64,000 nt of DNA from Phlebotomus papatasi (Eukaryota; Arthropoda; Insecta; Diptera; Psychodidae), in assembly GCF_024763615.1 (NCBI RefSeq), contig NC_077222.1, positions 63,054,001 to 63,118,000 on the forward strand. The letters are read 5' to 3'. The notes under the pieces are model-generated. The model saw only the letters and a list, made by a program, of their open reading frames with translations. It was not told where the DNA came from and made no database searches. The position numbers and the translations under genes are program-made. Of the stretch, positions 24,201 through 39,200 are shown piece by piece (the stretch's first letter is position 1; every line of letters begins with the position of its first letter).

Positions 24201-27200
24201 ACGTTGCTGTTCTGACGTCTCTTCAGCCTCTGGTGTCTGTATGGCCACATTTGGTACCTCCTTCTTGTCCACCTTGAAATTAATACCCTCATCTTCACTC
24301 TCATCACCTGCCTCATCATCATCATCATCCCATTTGATCTTAAACTCATCATCGGGTCCATTTGATGTCAATGGACCACTTTCCGGAGCACCCCAGTCAA
24401 AATCACCAATACCCTGTTGATTGGACAATGGAGCACTCCAATCGAAATTTGTACTTCGCTCCAGTGTCTTTTCCTTCTCATCCCACGATATAATACCCGT
24501 GTGGATTTCATTTTCTGTCTTATTGATATCATTTGGACTGGTCAATTGACTACCAGTATCCTGATCAAGGACCTTCGATGGAAGTTTACTGAGAACTTCC
24601 AGTGCAAGTGCTGGACATCCAGCTTTGAAGTGAGCATGTGCCGTTGTAAAGTACAATTGCCGTTCGAGTGGAGTTATTGAATCCTCCAGCATAAGTTGCT
24701 TATCTCTTCCACTGGAAGCTTTTGCTTGAGGATTCTCCCCATAGCTAAAACCTGATAGAACCACTTGGGTTTTCTTCTTCTCCTGGGCCGTCGATGCAAT
24801 GTGCTGCCTTATGAGAAGTGGATGAGTCCTCAGGTAGATGTAGAAATTAAAAACATTTGGATTAGCTGACTGATTGGAATCATATTTAAGTAGTGGATCA
24901 TCATCTTGATAGGCCGGATGAGCATGACCAACATTATTTATCAATAATGTATTGAGACTTCCTGTGTAATCTTTGAGTATCCACAGTGCCATTGACCGGA
25001 GAAATGGATCCGGATGTGCCTTACTAATATCCTGATTATTGCCATCACTATCACAGCCGAGGATCTCTTCGAAGAGGAGTTTCTTGAAACTTGGCGGTGT
25101 TGGATCATGTTCACCTTCATACAATCTCGTTATCACCAATGCCAACTGCAAATCTTCTAATTTTGTCAAACAAACTTCCAGAGCATCATTGAGGGAATTT
25201 GCTAATAGGAAAAATGCTACAGCATGATCAAATCTCTGCTTACCCAGCAGAGCAAAGGCATTCTTCAGTGCTGCCTTCCTCCAACGATCTTCATTGAAAT
25301 TATTAGCAAAAAATGCTGTCATCTTCTCATCACGTTTTGACCTAAACAAACCCCAAACTACAGATTTTTTCTTCATAGCCACATAGTACAGAGCTGCATC
25401 CAAAGGATCTTGATTGGCTTGATACGCCGCCTTTGCCAATTTCTCCACACATTGCCTCAACATTGTATTATTCCTCAACCACCATCCCACACCCAATTCC
25501 TTAAGTGTTGACCATTTTGCCTGGCCCTTAGCATACGACGGTATCAAATTGAGCAATTCTTCTTCACTTTCCGAATGAAAAGCCCAAACAATATTTGATG
25601 TGGCAACTCCCTGCTTTTGGAAATTTGTTCTTTCGCGCAATGGGAGGCATCTTAGGAGGTAACTATAGTGTTTCATTGCCAATAAAAATCTCAAACCACA
25701 ATCATCGAGAGAATCCGTTGAGATATTCTCAGAATCTGGCACACCCGTTAGATTTTCCTTGGCAATAGCCGTCTTGGCGGCATCAATGGCAAAACGTTCA
25801 GCAAAATCAGTATTGCACGTAGCCACAGTGTCTGCCAGAGCCAACAAATGCATCTGATCCAGACTCGAAAGACCCGGAAGGTGGGTATGGGTGAGTAAAC
25901 GTGAAAGCAATTGTCCCTGACGCGGTCCAAAGTGACTCAAACTCTGTCTCTCAGGAATTGAGGAGCGTCTGTCAAAACGTCTAGGTGATTCTGTTTCTTC
26001 GTCTAACAAATCATCCAAAGATTCGTCTTGATCATTAACAGTACCGTCAAAGAGCTCATTGTAGTCCTAACACACCAAAAACAACCATACTTAGATCAAA
26101 TAATCAATTCTACACCTCTGAAACATTATATAACATAACATTATAATGCCCAACGAACAATAACTTTTGTTTAGTAAACATGTTTTTGACATTTCAATGA
26201 GAGTGAGTGAGATCTAGATCTAGTCATCTCGCTCATTCTCATAGGAAATTTTGAAAACATGTTTACAAACAAAAGTTATCGTGCGCTGAGCATAAGGAGT
26301 ATTTGCGAAATGTCCATGCTCATATAAAAAGATGTGACAAAACGTCCCAACATTGGCGAATTTATAAATTAAAAACAATCAAAAACCGATTTATAAATCA
26401 CAGAAAACATCGCCCAAAATAACCTAGGAGAAAAATAATTGAATTGCAGATAAAAATTAGTTATCTGCAGTATTGATCAGAAATCGGTGTAAATATTATG
26501 CTTTTAAGGTGTATTAGGGGTTAAAGTTACCCTTTTTCATGTTAATTTTACCCTTAAGAAAGTGTAAAATTAACACTAAAAAATGTTGATATATTTTTAC
26601 ACCTAAAAAGTGTTAAAGTTATGAGGAAAAAAAGTTAATCGCACCCCAGTTTTCTTCTCAGTGAAGCAATTCATTACTGCTTCATAACCGATTGAAATGG
26701 GCTCAAGCTTATCAGGAATTCCAAGACCTTTCAAACAAGCCCTATCATGATATGCTTCGGTTGAGAAATGCGCAATTTAGAACCTTTTGAACTTTAGAAC
26801 TTGAAAAACCGTTTTTAGGAATGATTCAACGGGACCCCCTTTTTATTCTTCTATAACGTTTTGAGGATTGATGTCCTCTTCATCCGAATCAACGGGAAAA
26901 ATCAACTACATGTAGGAATTATTTACACTGCATTTGGATTCTTCTGTTAGTCACTTGAATTGAGTGGTGATCTTAAAGCTTATGATCTGTGATCCAGTCC
27001 AAATACAGTGTAAACATTTCGCACCTGTACTTGATTTTTCCTGTTGAATTGATACCTGATAAACAGGACAACAATCCTCGAAACGTTGTAAAAAGAAGAA
27101 TAAAAAGGAAAAGATCAAGGATCAGTTACATCCTATCAGACTGATTTTTTTTACTGCTCGAACTCAAAGAAAGTGCAGTTATATAATTGACTTTTTTTCA

Positions 27201-30200
27201 ACTTCTCACTGTTCTGGAGCTTAAACGGTATGAGATATCGACTTCCGGTCTTCGATGACCCCTCCTCAAATGTCATTATCTTGTACCCAACCTCTTTACT
27301 TTTCCCCCTCCCCTTTCGTACGTTCCCTATTCCTCAAAAATAGGTCAAAAATGAGGTTTTTCCAATTTTGCAAAAAATTGGCCCAAGCTTTTTCAATGAT
27401 TTTTCGATATGTTTTAGAGCTGGTCCAGGCGAAAATTTCGCCCAAACATATCTATGACCGGAAAATTCGCCATTTTGAATTATTGAAGGTCAAAGGTCAA
27501 CCATCTTGGAGGGTTCATTTTTCAACCGATTTGGTTAAATTTTGATTTTTTGGAAAGGTACTGCAATGTCGAACCCGGCTGCATCGGTCTTCATCGGTAA
27601 TGAACCGGTTAAGTAGCGATTTTTTAATAATTTTACATCCCTAATAATTAATATTCCCTAAAAATAATGTTTTTTCAATTTTTCTCAAAATTGGCTTAAG
27701 CTTTTTTAATAATTTTTGGATATGTTTTAGAGCTGGTTCAGGCAAATATTTCGCCCAAACATACCTATGACCGGAAAATTCGCCATTTTGAATTATTGAA
27801 GGTCAAAAGTCAAATACTTTGGAAGGTTCATTTTTCTTTTTGGTTAAATTTGGATTTTTTTAGAAAAGTATTGCAAATTAGAACCCGGCTGCATCGGTCA
27901 TAATCGGTAATGAATCGGTTAAGTACCGATTTTTTGATTTTCAAATGCTTTTGTGATTTATGAATCAATTTGATCTCAAGTAGATCAGTGATTCCAAAAG
28001 ATTATGCAAAAAGCTAATTCACGGTGAGCTCTATCTCGTGAGTTCGAGCATTCCTCAAAGCTGGGACGCTTTGCCATCTCTTTTATCAAAATAATGACCG
28101 ATTGAAATAAATACAGATTTATTCTCTTCAGCATTGAATTCTCTTGTAGTTTAATATAAGTAAAAATAATTTATTTATTCAATTCTACATTAATCGTACC
28201 ATCATGCGTCCGCCGCGGTCTTAGCGTTGGTGACCAGTCTCCGAAGCAAAACGGCGGAAATATTTTTTTCTTAGGATTTATAGTTTTTTCGTTATAATTG
28301 TCTTTTCATTGCAATACAAAATGTGTCCGGGCAGAGAAAGACTTCCGCAAAGGCAAGGAGGTGTTGAGTGCGATTTTAAGAGGGTAGGCTTAGCCAAAAT
28401 GGCTGTTAGCGACCTCTATAAAAAGGACTTAAGTCCTCGAGAAACAAAACACCATTGAGTTAACCTAAATTGAGATAAACCTGAATTAAACTGAATTAAA
28501 TTAAAATAAATTATATCAAAATATATCATATTAACTTAAAATTATATTGTAAGTAGATGGATTGTCTAAAATTAAATCCATTTTGACCATTCGGGATTTT
28601 GACCCTTTCACGATTTTGGCTTTTCGAGATTTTGGCTTTTCGGTATTTTGGCGTTTGGAATTTCGAGTGTCCGAAACCTCCTTAACACTTTAAATTCGAA
28701 CAGGAAGTATTTCAGCCACTACGCGGACGTGACAAGAAATAGAAATATCTTTTCTTTGGCTTTTGAAACCAATCGCCGAAGTTTTCAAATTCTACTGAAT
28801 ACAGGCAATATCGATTTTTAATTTCAAGGGGAAAGTGTCTCGGATAAAGGGAAAATGGTGTGTTGTACGAAATAATTGTTTTTGTTCAGGGATAAAATTT
28901 GTGATCGCCAAATTGAATAGATTGTAGCCAACCAGTAGCCAGATTTATCTGGTTACCCTTGAAAGTTTTACCGACTATTTCATCTTTGCTTACAAATTTA
29001 ATTTTCAATATTTTGTTAAAAGTAATTTTTCATTTTTCCCGTCTAGAATATTTTTCTGATATTCTCAATTTGTTACATGAGCTTGACATTTCATAAATAC
29101 TTCTTAAATTTATTCTCTAAATTGTATTAAAATTTCTAATGCTAATTACCTTGACTTCTTCAGTTTTCTGGGATGTCATTGTTTCCCTGTCAGCAGCTAA
29201 AAGAGTCCACAGTGGAAGTGGTGGAATTGATGTTATCTCAGCATAATCCAGTGTCAACTCTTCCGGAATCTTCAATAAGATAATCATGATAGATATTACA
29301 CTTCTAACATGATAAATTTCCCACGCACCCAAAATGAAGAGGCAACAAATAATGATAAGTTTTTTTTTTAAAGAAAAAATGCCACATACAGATAGAAAAA
29401 TACTCAAGAACAGATAACAAAAGCATATACAACAGGTGAAATAATTTGTAGTAAAATTTCAAGGTGAAGTTTCTCGAACAAATCACTTTAATACCTCAAA
29501 AAGTGATTTAAAATGGATTATAATATTTGTTATGTGAAGAAACAATTTAGAGAGGCAAGAAACATCTACTAAACAGAAACCAAAAAAGAAATCAAAATTC
29601 ACCTTATCAGTTTTTTTTGTTGTTGGTATCTTGTACAACATTAAAGCAATGATATAGAGTAGATAGATAGATAGAGAGAGAGAAAGACATAAATGAAAAC
29701 AATCGCACCTGTGTTGTGGATCCTCTGGGTTCGAGAGGACTCGAAGTGCCGGGTATGTAGCTCACAGAAAGTGTGCGAGATCTGGACCAACCTCGCTGCA
29801 AGACACAATCGTCACAGACATGTTCTTTCATTGGTTTCTCTCAATTCTTCTTGCAATTTGTAACTTTCTTTTGCATCATATTTACTGTCACGAATTTTAA
29901 CTTTTATTGCACTCAACAGTAATTAAATTGTATTGAAGGTTTCACCATCAAAAGTCTCCAATGAAATCATCGTCTTTGACCATACAATCATTTACGATAG
30001 TTTTTGGCACATTTTGAGATCATTTTACCAAACATTTCAGATTATGATCAAAATCAAAATTTACAGTATGTCCAAACTCTATGCGAAAAATTATTTTAAA
30101 CTTTTTTTCTTAAAATTGTGAATGCATACTAAGAACATTTTAAAAATTTGAATGTAAATTAAAAATTTTAGTTTCTTTTTTTAATATTGTAGAATTAAGT

Positions 30201-33200
30201 TATAGTGAAAACACATTGACATAGAAATAAACACAGTCATTACAGCTTTTTACGAAACTTGAAATGTTTTGACTTATAAATATCTCCACTTTTTCTTTTC
30301 TTTTGAATAAAAATAAGCATTGATTTTCCAAATAAAAATCTGTCGAATATCGAAAAAATTAAGTCGACCTTTTTATTTCGATTTTCGATACAATTCGAAA
30401 CAAAAAAAATTACAAAACTATACAAACCCAATATAAATTTTAATAATTTGATAAGGTCTCATCTAGAACCAAAACCGAAACGTTAATAAAATAAGGTAAA
30501 GAACCAAAATTAGACTAAAAAGTCTCTCCTTGACTTCGAGCAATTTTCTAACTAAATATTTCATATTTAAGCCATCCACAACGTTGATGTTATTTTTCTA
30601 TGCTTTTCCGGTTTTTATTTTATGAGTTGAGTTTAGAGTCTCGATCAAAAACATAACTTGTTTCATTACTGTTCATTTTGACACCAACAGTTGAAAAACC
30701 TTAGTTGGTTTGACTTCCATCACGGAAGTCAAATCCTATAAAATGGTGGTATTTGACTTCTGCTAATCATTCAAATGTCTAAATTATCGTACACTCAGTC
30801 CCGCGATTAATCACATTTTCGGGACCGCAAAAAACGCGCGAAATGGTATTACGTATCGAGAAAATTTGCATACCCGCAGGGGCTTTCTTTTGAATATATC
30901 GGCCGTAGAACGAATTTCGCGCGGAATAAAAGTAGTTCAAACAAAAAGATTCAACTATTTAATAGAAATGCATTAACAAACAGGTGCATTTTGGTCAGAC
31001 CTAAATGCACCTGACTCTGACCAAATGCATTTTGGTCAGAGTTCTTCAATAAATGGTTAGAATATTTAAAAAATTTACCTTAATAAAAGAAATTAAAGTT
31101 TTATTCTGAAAAAGTAGCAAAATGTTTTCAAATTTCCTGCGTCGAAACATAGCATACATTCAGGCGTATTTCAAAAATGATTTCATAAATTGGCTCCCAA
31201 TGGTAGGCAAACTTGCATAATAGTATGTGCATAATTCCGTCAGGTGCATAATCTCGAAGGATCTAATGCCCTAGACACACTTACGACTAAAGTCCAGAGA
31301 CGACTAAGCTAGTTCATAGCCAAGTCAGTTCCTGACACACTACGAACGAGGATTAACATTTACTGGTACCTACAATACATAACGTTTGTGAGTTTTTATG
31401 CATATATTTCTACTGAAATGCACTAAAAGACTCTTCTGAAAATGAAACTATTTGTAATATCATGTCTCAGTACACGTGCAATAATTATTGTCAATTACAA
31501 TTATTTGTGAGGTGGAAGCTAACTCACGACTTAAGTCAATTTCTACGATTCTAGTGAATAATTCTTATTGTTATAAGTGAATTGTCAAGTAAATTTACAA
31601 GTGGTTTCATTTTCAAAGGAGTACTAGTGCATTTCAGTAGAAATATCTGCAGAAAACCCACGAAAGTTATATTTTGTGAGTACCAGTAAATGTTAAGCCT
31701 CGTTTGTAGTGTGTCAGGAACTGACTTGGCTATGAATGAGCTTAGTCGTTTCTGGACTTTAGTCGTAAGTGTGTCTAGGGCATAATGCCGGGACTAAGTG
31801 TACCCGTAAGAGATGTCTTTCGGGTAAGTTATGGAAACGCCGTAATGTACGCAACATAATGTTAGCGACAACGACAACATCTCGGGCTGTTTACAGCGCC
31901 AACTGTTCATAAGCTACGAATTTCAAATTTATCGCCTCAAAAATACTTGCATACATTCAGGGGCGTTTCAACACAACACAACAACACAACATAGTTCTTA
32001 ATGGCAAACAAAAATTCATAAGTATATTTGCATAATCCCATTATAGGCATAATCTCGATATGCATAATCCCGGGAATAAGGAATAAGGGCAGAATCACAT
32101 TGACAATAAAATGCTCGTCGTAGCCTCACCGTATTTCGTTAATTTACGCATTTTCATTGCAATTCTTAAGCAAATTCTCAATTACCGTATTACCTTATAT
32201 CATACTTGGTAGCATTAGGGGAAGTGCTTATAATTTTGGACAGTCTGCTTATAAGCATCGAAGTTCCAAGTTTGAAGTGCCATATTTTCAATACTAATTG
32301 ACTTTTTTTGTTACTCTCTTTTCAGAAGGATTGTTTCGAAACTTGGCAAGCTATTTATCATCTCATTTTTACTAAAATTAGTTTTAATACGTTTAAAAAT
32401 GAATTGATATATAGAGGTGAATTTGACTCTTATTTTGGACAACTTGGTTATTAATTTTTACAACTTGTCTGTAAATTTGGACAGATAATCCGCCTCAACA
32501 GGATGCCCATTGTTCTTCATTTTATGAACCAATCTTACCAAGTCCTCTTCCTGTTCATGTAAGGGAAACGTGGAATGTCACAAGAAGCCCAGAAACTTTC
32601 CATATCATTCATTAAAGTGAGTTGACTTCGGTACTCCAAGTACGTGCGGATTCGCTCATTCCCTGCCCTTTCCGGGAGCCTTTCAAGGCATTTCTCACTG
32701 CATCTCTTTCGTAGAGATGATGCTCCTTTATTTCTCCAGGCATTTGTCCAACCTAGTCATCACAAAAGCTAAAACTTCACGAAATTTCGTGAGAAAAACA
32801 CCTGTCCAAAATAAGAATCATCACCTCACTGGTGAATGTCTTAAAAAATTTCCCATTTTTCACACCAAAAATCTAATTCACAAGGCAAATCTCACTTCAG
32901 GTCAAATGTACAAATCATCAGTAACGTGAATCAACACAATATTCAATGAATATTCAATAATATCACTCAAAAACAGCGAACAAACTTTGTTAGTACTTCA
33001 CCAAAACTAAATAAGACTGAAGTAAGCCACGAAGTTCTGTCATATTTCTCGTAAGCAATTGCTCACACTGAATTTTCAACAAAGCAATTTCAACTCAAAT
33101 CATATTCAAATTTTAACGTATTTAGTGTTAAAATCTTCCAAAAAGAACAAATATTTAGATAGAATTCATTATTCATCAAATATTGGAATAAAAATCCATC

Positions 33201-36200
33201 ATTTTAATCAATTTATTTTTAGTGTCCAATGTTATCCTCAAAGTGTCCAAAATAAGAAACTGGACAAAATTAGAAGCATTTCCCCTAGGTGAAAATAATA
33301 TAAGAAAATTGAACATTTAAAACGAAAATTCGATAAACGGTGAGCAAAAAAAAACTGTCAGAGAAATTAATCGTACATTTTTTTGCTCACCTTTTATCAC
33401 ATTTTCTTCAAGTTTCTTATATCATTTTCAACTAGTGCCACCAAGTATGAGATAAGGTAATACGGTAATTGAGAACTTGCGTAAGAATTGCAATGAAAAT
33501 GCGTAAATTAACGAAATACGATGAGCTTTTTACTGTCAGTGTGATTCTGCCCTAAAAGAATTAATTCTTTTATTCCTTATATTTTTATTTTTCTTTAAAT
33601 GGTCGCCCTACATCTGTTGAAGAAATTTTCATGATATTCTCGGCTTTTTAACATTTAATGAGAACTCACGATTGTAAAACTTTTTTTTTTTAATTCAGTC
33701 ATCGCTCATCAAGCTTTTTCGCTATTTTAAAGTTCCATGACTATTATTTTTAATTAGGAAAATATTAAATTGTACTAAAATAGCTTAATGGCCTCTACAC
33801 ACTAAAGAAATCTATATCCATATTGAAGAGTTTTTCCTACACAACCCTAGGGAATTTGTTTCAATATGGACATAAATTTCTCTAGTATGTAGAGTCCATA
33901 AGACAAAAAGTTTGTTTTTTGTGGAGGTTTTTAAAACCGGCGGAGGCCATCACTTGGGTTGCATAGATTTTATAATATTAAATAATGTGTTTTTATGTAT
34001 TTTAAAGTAAATAAAAACAGTCATTTTTTTTATATCTAGCAATGGGAACTGAGATATCGGGACCGAAAGCTCTGGGCAAAACCAAAAAAGTATTTTCCTC
34101 TTAAAGTGACCACTTTTCTACTGGCGAACACCGGATACACTCCCTATTATTCTTTTAATATTTTAAAAATTCCATGTTAATGTGTTTCCACTTCATAAAT
34201 TATAGAGAAGTTTATCCAAGCACAGTTTATTAAGAGCTTTCATTAATATTTACCAATTGTAAGGTTGGTTCCTTGAAATATGTTATTGTGTCTATGTTTA
34301 GTTTCATTGAAGTTTTCCAGAAAAAAAATCATTAAATAATAAATAGAGATTGTCCAACATTTAAAAATCACTACCAATCTTGGTGACATCGTGTGTCCTT
34401 GTCAATTATAATCTCTAAAATTTCAATAAGAGATCCAAAATGTGTCAATTCTATTTGTATATAAGTTAATGTGCCAAACATAAATGAAAGAAAAAAAAGA
34501 ATATTTGCCAATTTCATAAAAGATTTTTCCAATAGTGACAGATAAGAAAAATAAATAGTGGGTGAAAATAATATTACAATAATGTGTGAACACAAGCCAA
34601 TTCAATTTTTCTTCACCAAAATTTTATATACGTATATAATAAATAAAATGAACAATTTTATCTACAAGAACATGAATGAAAACTCAAAGAATCAACTACC
34701 AAAACTCAATATTTTTTTTACTCAATTATACTTATTATAAAGATATATCGTAAACGATATGTGATATCGCAATGATTACGTGATAAATCTCATCAATTCG
34801 CAAACAACAGTGTGAAAACTCTCCTCAAAAAAAAAAGAACGGGGTGATATCATTGTCAGTCACAAAAAAGAAATATTGTTTGTTTTTTTTTTTTTTGGAA
34901 GAAAAAAGTCAACCCCTCGACACAAAAAGGGTGAAAAGATTGAGAGAAAACATGTGAAATGGAAAAAGGAATTTGATGATCTTACCTGTTTGTTGAGACT
35001 CTCTTCATCACCGCCACCGCCTCGCATATAAGTTCCACTGATGCAACGAACAAGATGAGCTAGGATTGCCTTCACCCAGCGAATCTTTCCTGAATTCAGC
35101 AATTCCATAAGTTGCTTGGGATGGTACTGGGGCAGAACTGGACATGCAATTCGTGATGCTTCAAACAACCCATAGTCCGGCATGTAATCCTGAATTTGAT
35201 GATGATCGGTAGTTCCTGGAATCTGTCCTTGACTCGAAGATGCAGCTTTCCTCTTCTTTTCACTCGTCATCATCTGCAAATTCATCGAACTGACTCGGGA
35301 GAGATGAGGCATTGACGATACTCCTGCTAGACGCCTCTGAGAACTCTCAGCAGCAATCGTTCGGAGATCTTCATCGCGCAAATTGCGATTATCATAGAGA
35401 TCCTCAATATCATGAATACCCAGAGTTTGACGTGGTTTCCACTGGGTGTAAACATGCATCTCCGAATCCATTCCTACCACCAAGATTCCATCCCTAACCC
35501 AGGATATCTGCATGGGCAGAGGAGGTAGGCCATCAGCCGTTGACAGATCAATCTGCCTCAGCTTCATCCAACGAATCTCATCATTGAAATGAGGCTGAGC
35601 CAGAGAACTGGCTTTCCTAAGTAGGGGCCTATTTGTCGACTGAGACTCCTTCATAGCCTTCATATTAGCCTGTGCCAGATCACTAGACACCGAAGTATAC
35701 AGCATAACTTTACTACCAACAGCCACTGTTAGGATATGCGAACCATCTTCCTTGGACACCCAGTCCAGCTGCACCAAGTGCTTCTGTGTTAGGGGACATG
35801 TATTCCCATGCTCAGAAATACTCTTCCGCAGTGACTGAAGTGTACTGAAACTCGGTACAGCCAGTAGACCACTTGGTTTTGTCAAATCCGGCGTTACATC
35901 GCCATTTCGCTGAGCCCGAACTTCCTCATGACTAGTAAATGTCTGCAATACCTGCGTCAGACGTTGCTTCTTCTGCAAGAATCGATTGTCGTGAAGATAG
36001 CTGAGATCCAGATGCGGATCCATCTGCATCCTTGGTAAATGGATATTTTTCAGATGAATCGTATCTTCTAGCACCCATTCACTACCACCCGTACTCTCAC
36101 ACTCATAAATGGCCACACAGAGATTAACGTATCTGGACTCAGGGTCTCCACCTTTGTTGGGTCGCGTAAATGATTTGCCATACTTATAGGCACAGGCTAT

Positions 36201-39200
36201 TCTTCCTGAATAGGCAGCACTGATGTTCAGGGGTTGTCCTGATATTTCAATTGTTGACTCACGATCCTTACTCAGCATCTCCCATTCGCACCATTCATAG
36301 CTGTATAGGGTTGCGTCATCAGTTGGATCAGCATCATCTCTCTTGGTTACCTTGCATCGCCAGAAACGCGATGTTGAATCCGAGCATGCTGTCACGATGA
36401 TGTAGGGCGCAAAGCATGCCGGATAGATCGATGATGAACTCAAGTGTCCAGCTGCTGGGGATGCATGGATAACATCTACTCCTTCCGGCAGTGGTAGATC
36501 TTGAGTACAAACTTTCGTTGTTGTAATACTAACATGAGGCTTCTCAGGTGAATGCCTCTCATCGGCTGCGATATTGAGGCCGGAAATTGAATGTCGTGGA
36601 CCTGGTTCGGGATCATCCAAATCCTGCACAATATTGCTATCTGGCACATACATCATACTCTCTGTCATCTCATTCTGACTCGGTTGCGATGCAATCACCA
36701 GACGCCACATATGAATGGTACTACCATTGTGTGTCCTTTCAACGATGACAATATAGAAGGGTTCCTCAAACACGGCATTCCTCTGCAAATCCACCATTGC
36801 ACCCATTTGCGTCTCCATCAAACCAATGTCTGTTCCATCGAAGGGTGCTGAGTACTTTTCATCATTTCTCTCCCCTGTAATCAGTTGTTCCTGGAACACA
36901 TGCAGGAACTGCGTATTCTGCCAATCATGCGTAGCATCAGCAATGGCATCCAGTTGAATTATACAACCTGGACGTGCTGTTGACTGCTGCGACACAATTT
37001 TTATTTTATCATGAATGGACGTATGATGAATTCCATTGTCACTTGAGCACTCTGTAGATAGGGACACCATGGAATCCTTCAGACGACTCCGACGTTCTGA
37101 TGTTGATATTTCCGCCAGGAGCGTTCTAGCATCAATGACTGCTTGGTACACCCTCAGACATTCTCCATCGCTTGCCACAAAGCATGCTGATGATGAATTA
37201 CTGAGATTACCCAAGGTCGTACTGGGCAGGAGGGTTGGAATCCATGCTACATTGCTGAAAGCTGAAATTTCAGGGGAATTGATCCGAGCCAACTCATTGA
37301 CTCCACCGGACTGTGACAGTGGTCCAACAGCATCGACACGCCAGAGAATGAGTTCAGAACAGAAACCCGATGGAGCACAGACATCCCTTCCTTGACCCGG
37401 ACGATCGCTTTGATATCGTCCGGGAACTGTTGTAGATGCCGTAGGAATATCCGGAATGTTGTGATGTGACGTTGTGAGTAGTAGTGGTAGAACTGGATGG
37501 CATGTGATGTCATTGACTCTGAACCGATGTCCAGACACCCTCGATGCATGACCAATACTCAGAACTTGGGTGAATTTTGTCTTATCAGCAAAAGTCAACT
37601 GCCAGAGATTGAGGGTACCATTGGAGTGTTTGGTCACCATGGAAATTGTCGGAGATGGTGGTGATGCCACAATATCGGAATGTGCCGAATCATTGCCCTG
37701 ACCAGAATCATTGGCTGAAGCTTCTGTATTGCGTTGCTTTTGACTATCCTTCTCTCCACCATCACCACCAGTTCCGTCTGCTCCCTCTTCTGTTGTCGCC
37801 TGTCCAGCTGTCCAGTCGGTCTCTGCCTCTTCCATCACACTTGGTAGTGGTGTTCCAATATCTTGAACATTCTCACCAGCCTGACTAGATGGCGCTGTGG
37901 GTTTGGCACCTTTGACCATATCACGAAAATGAAGCAAATTCCCGCCCGTATTGTAAAGACTAACAGTTGTAGACATGGACATAGCATCACCTAGGGGGAA
38001 AGCCGATGGGATACGCGTAGAGAAGGACACCTGAGCCTGACGAAAACTACCCGGATGATATTCATCCAACCACTCAACCACCCAAATCAAATAACTCCCA
38101 TCGATTGGATGAATGGAAAACAGAAGATCAGGATTGTGATGCCAATCCCTCAGTAGACACTCAATTTTCATATCCAGGGAATCTGTCATGTGGACAGCGG
38201 CATCTGTAGCCAGGGAATTAAGTGATGTAGTATTAGATATTGAATGATGACTGAGAATTCCAGCATGAGATCCTGATCTGTTGGAATGCGTATGATGTTC
38301 ATCACTGTTACTCTCATCGTGAGAGAAAGATTTGATATTTGGTGGCTTAGGGACTTTTTTCTTCTCTGCCGCCCCACCTTCAGAATGTGGCTCTTCCTGA
38401 GCCTCTTGAGCCTCCGAATGTGCTTCACTATTCACATTCGACATACTCTGCATATCCTCCTTCTCAATCACCTTCCTGGCCATCTCCTGCAGAATTGACT
38501 CAGCCTGCAGTGAGAAATGCATCTCTTTGTTATTCAACCAGTGCAAAATGAAATTGGGCTGTGTTGAAGGATCATTGGTTTGCATTGACGGCACCAGGGG
38601 TATATCAGTTTCTGCATTTATCGAAGCTGCCAGATGAAAATGCAGACCAGGTGTTACACCAGTTCCATGATAGCCATACGAATGGAAATCATGAACACTG
38701 TACGTCGATGGAAGAGATGGTATTGGTGCATGACCCAAATTTGTACCAGCTCCTGGCCCACCAAAAGCCGGTCCCATTCCATTCAGGCCCAATGCCCCCT
38801 GATGCTTAGCATGTCGACGAATGTGAAAGCATGTCTTCATATGCTTCAGACGCTGCATAAATCGATGCTTATGTCGATGTGTACGAAATTTGGGATTTTG
38901 CGTTGCCAACGGATCAAATTGATTCATATTGACCAAACCATCATCAGGTAGAACAGTTTCCACCCATATGCGACATATATTATCTAGACATGAGGTCACC
39001 AGCATATTCGATACAGCCCCCTTTGGCATATACTTGCTGGTCTTCCTCCACGACAAATGAGTCACAGCACGCGGATGAGCAACATACACAAATCCATAGT
39101 TGAGCTCCTGTGGCATCTGTTGCGATTGCATCGTATTGTAATGGGTTGAATCTAAGCTCTTTGTCGGAAACAGCAAATGCTTATTCTCATACCATACTTT

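Larger units (their letters stand above)
26067..29149 (-). other. Rbcn-3A intron 5
   Basis: The 3.1 kb intron carries a palindromic MITE, a partial CACTGAGA MITE, a tandem duplication of a dispersed repeat at 27355-27940, and a promoter-like segment near 28420. No gene is supported in the rest. Confidence 0.8.
29796..34985 (-). other. Rbcn-3A intron 3
   Basis: The 5.2 kb intron has AT-rich flanks (29,800-30,780 and 33,910-34,985, nothing recognised). In between lie nested transposons: a CAGTCCCG element split by a foldback, and an AGGGCAGAATCAC foldback split by a 1,072 bp element. Confidence 0.85.

Noticed and set aside
32717..32929. 70-codon frame in the 1,072 bp element, nearly the same in the 54474-54686 copy
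   Set aside because: Shared only because the two copies are near-identical; too short, no transposase motifs, and no sign of codon-level constraint.
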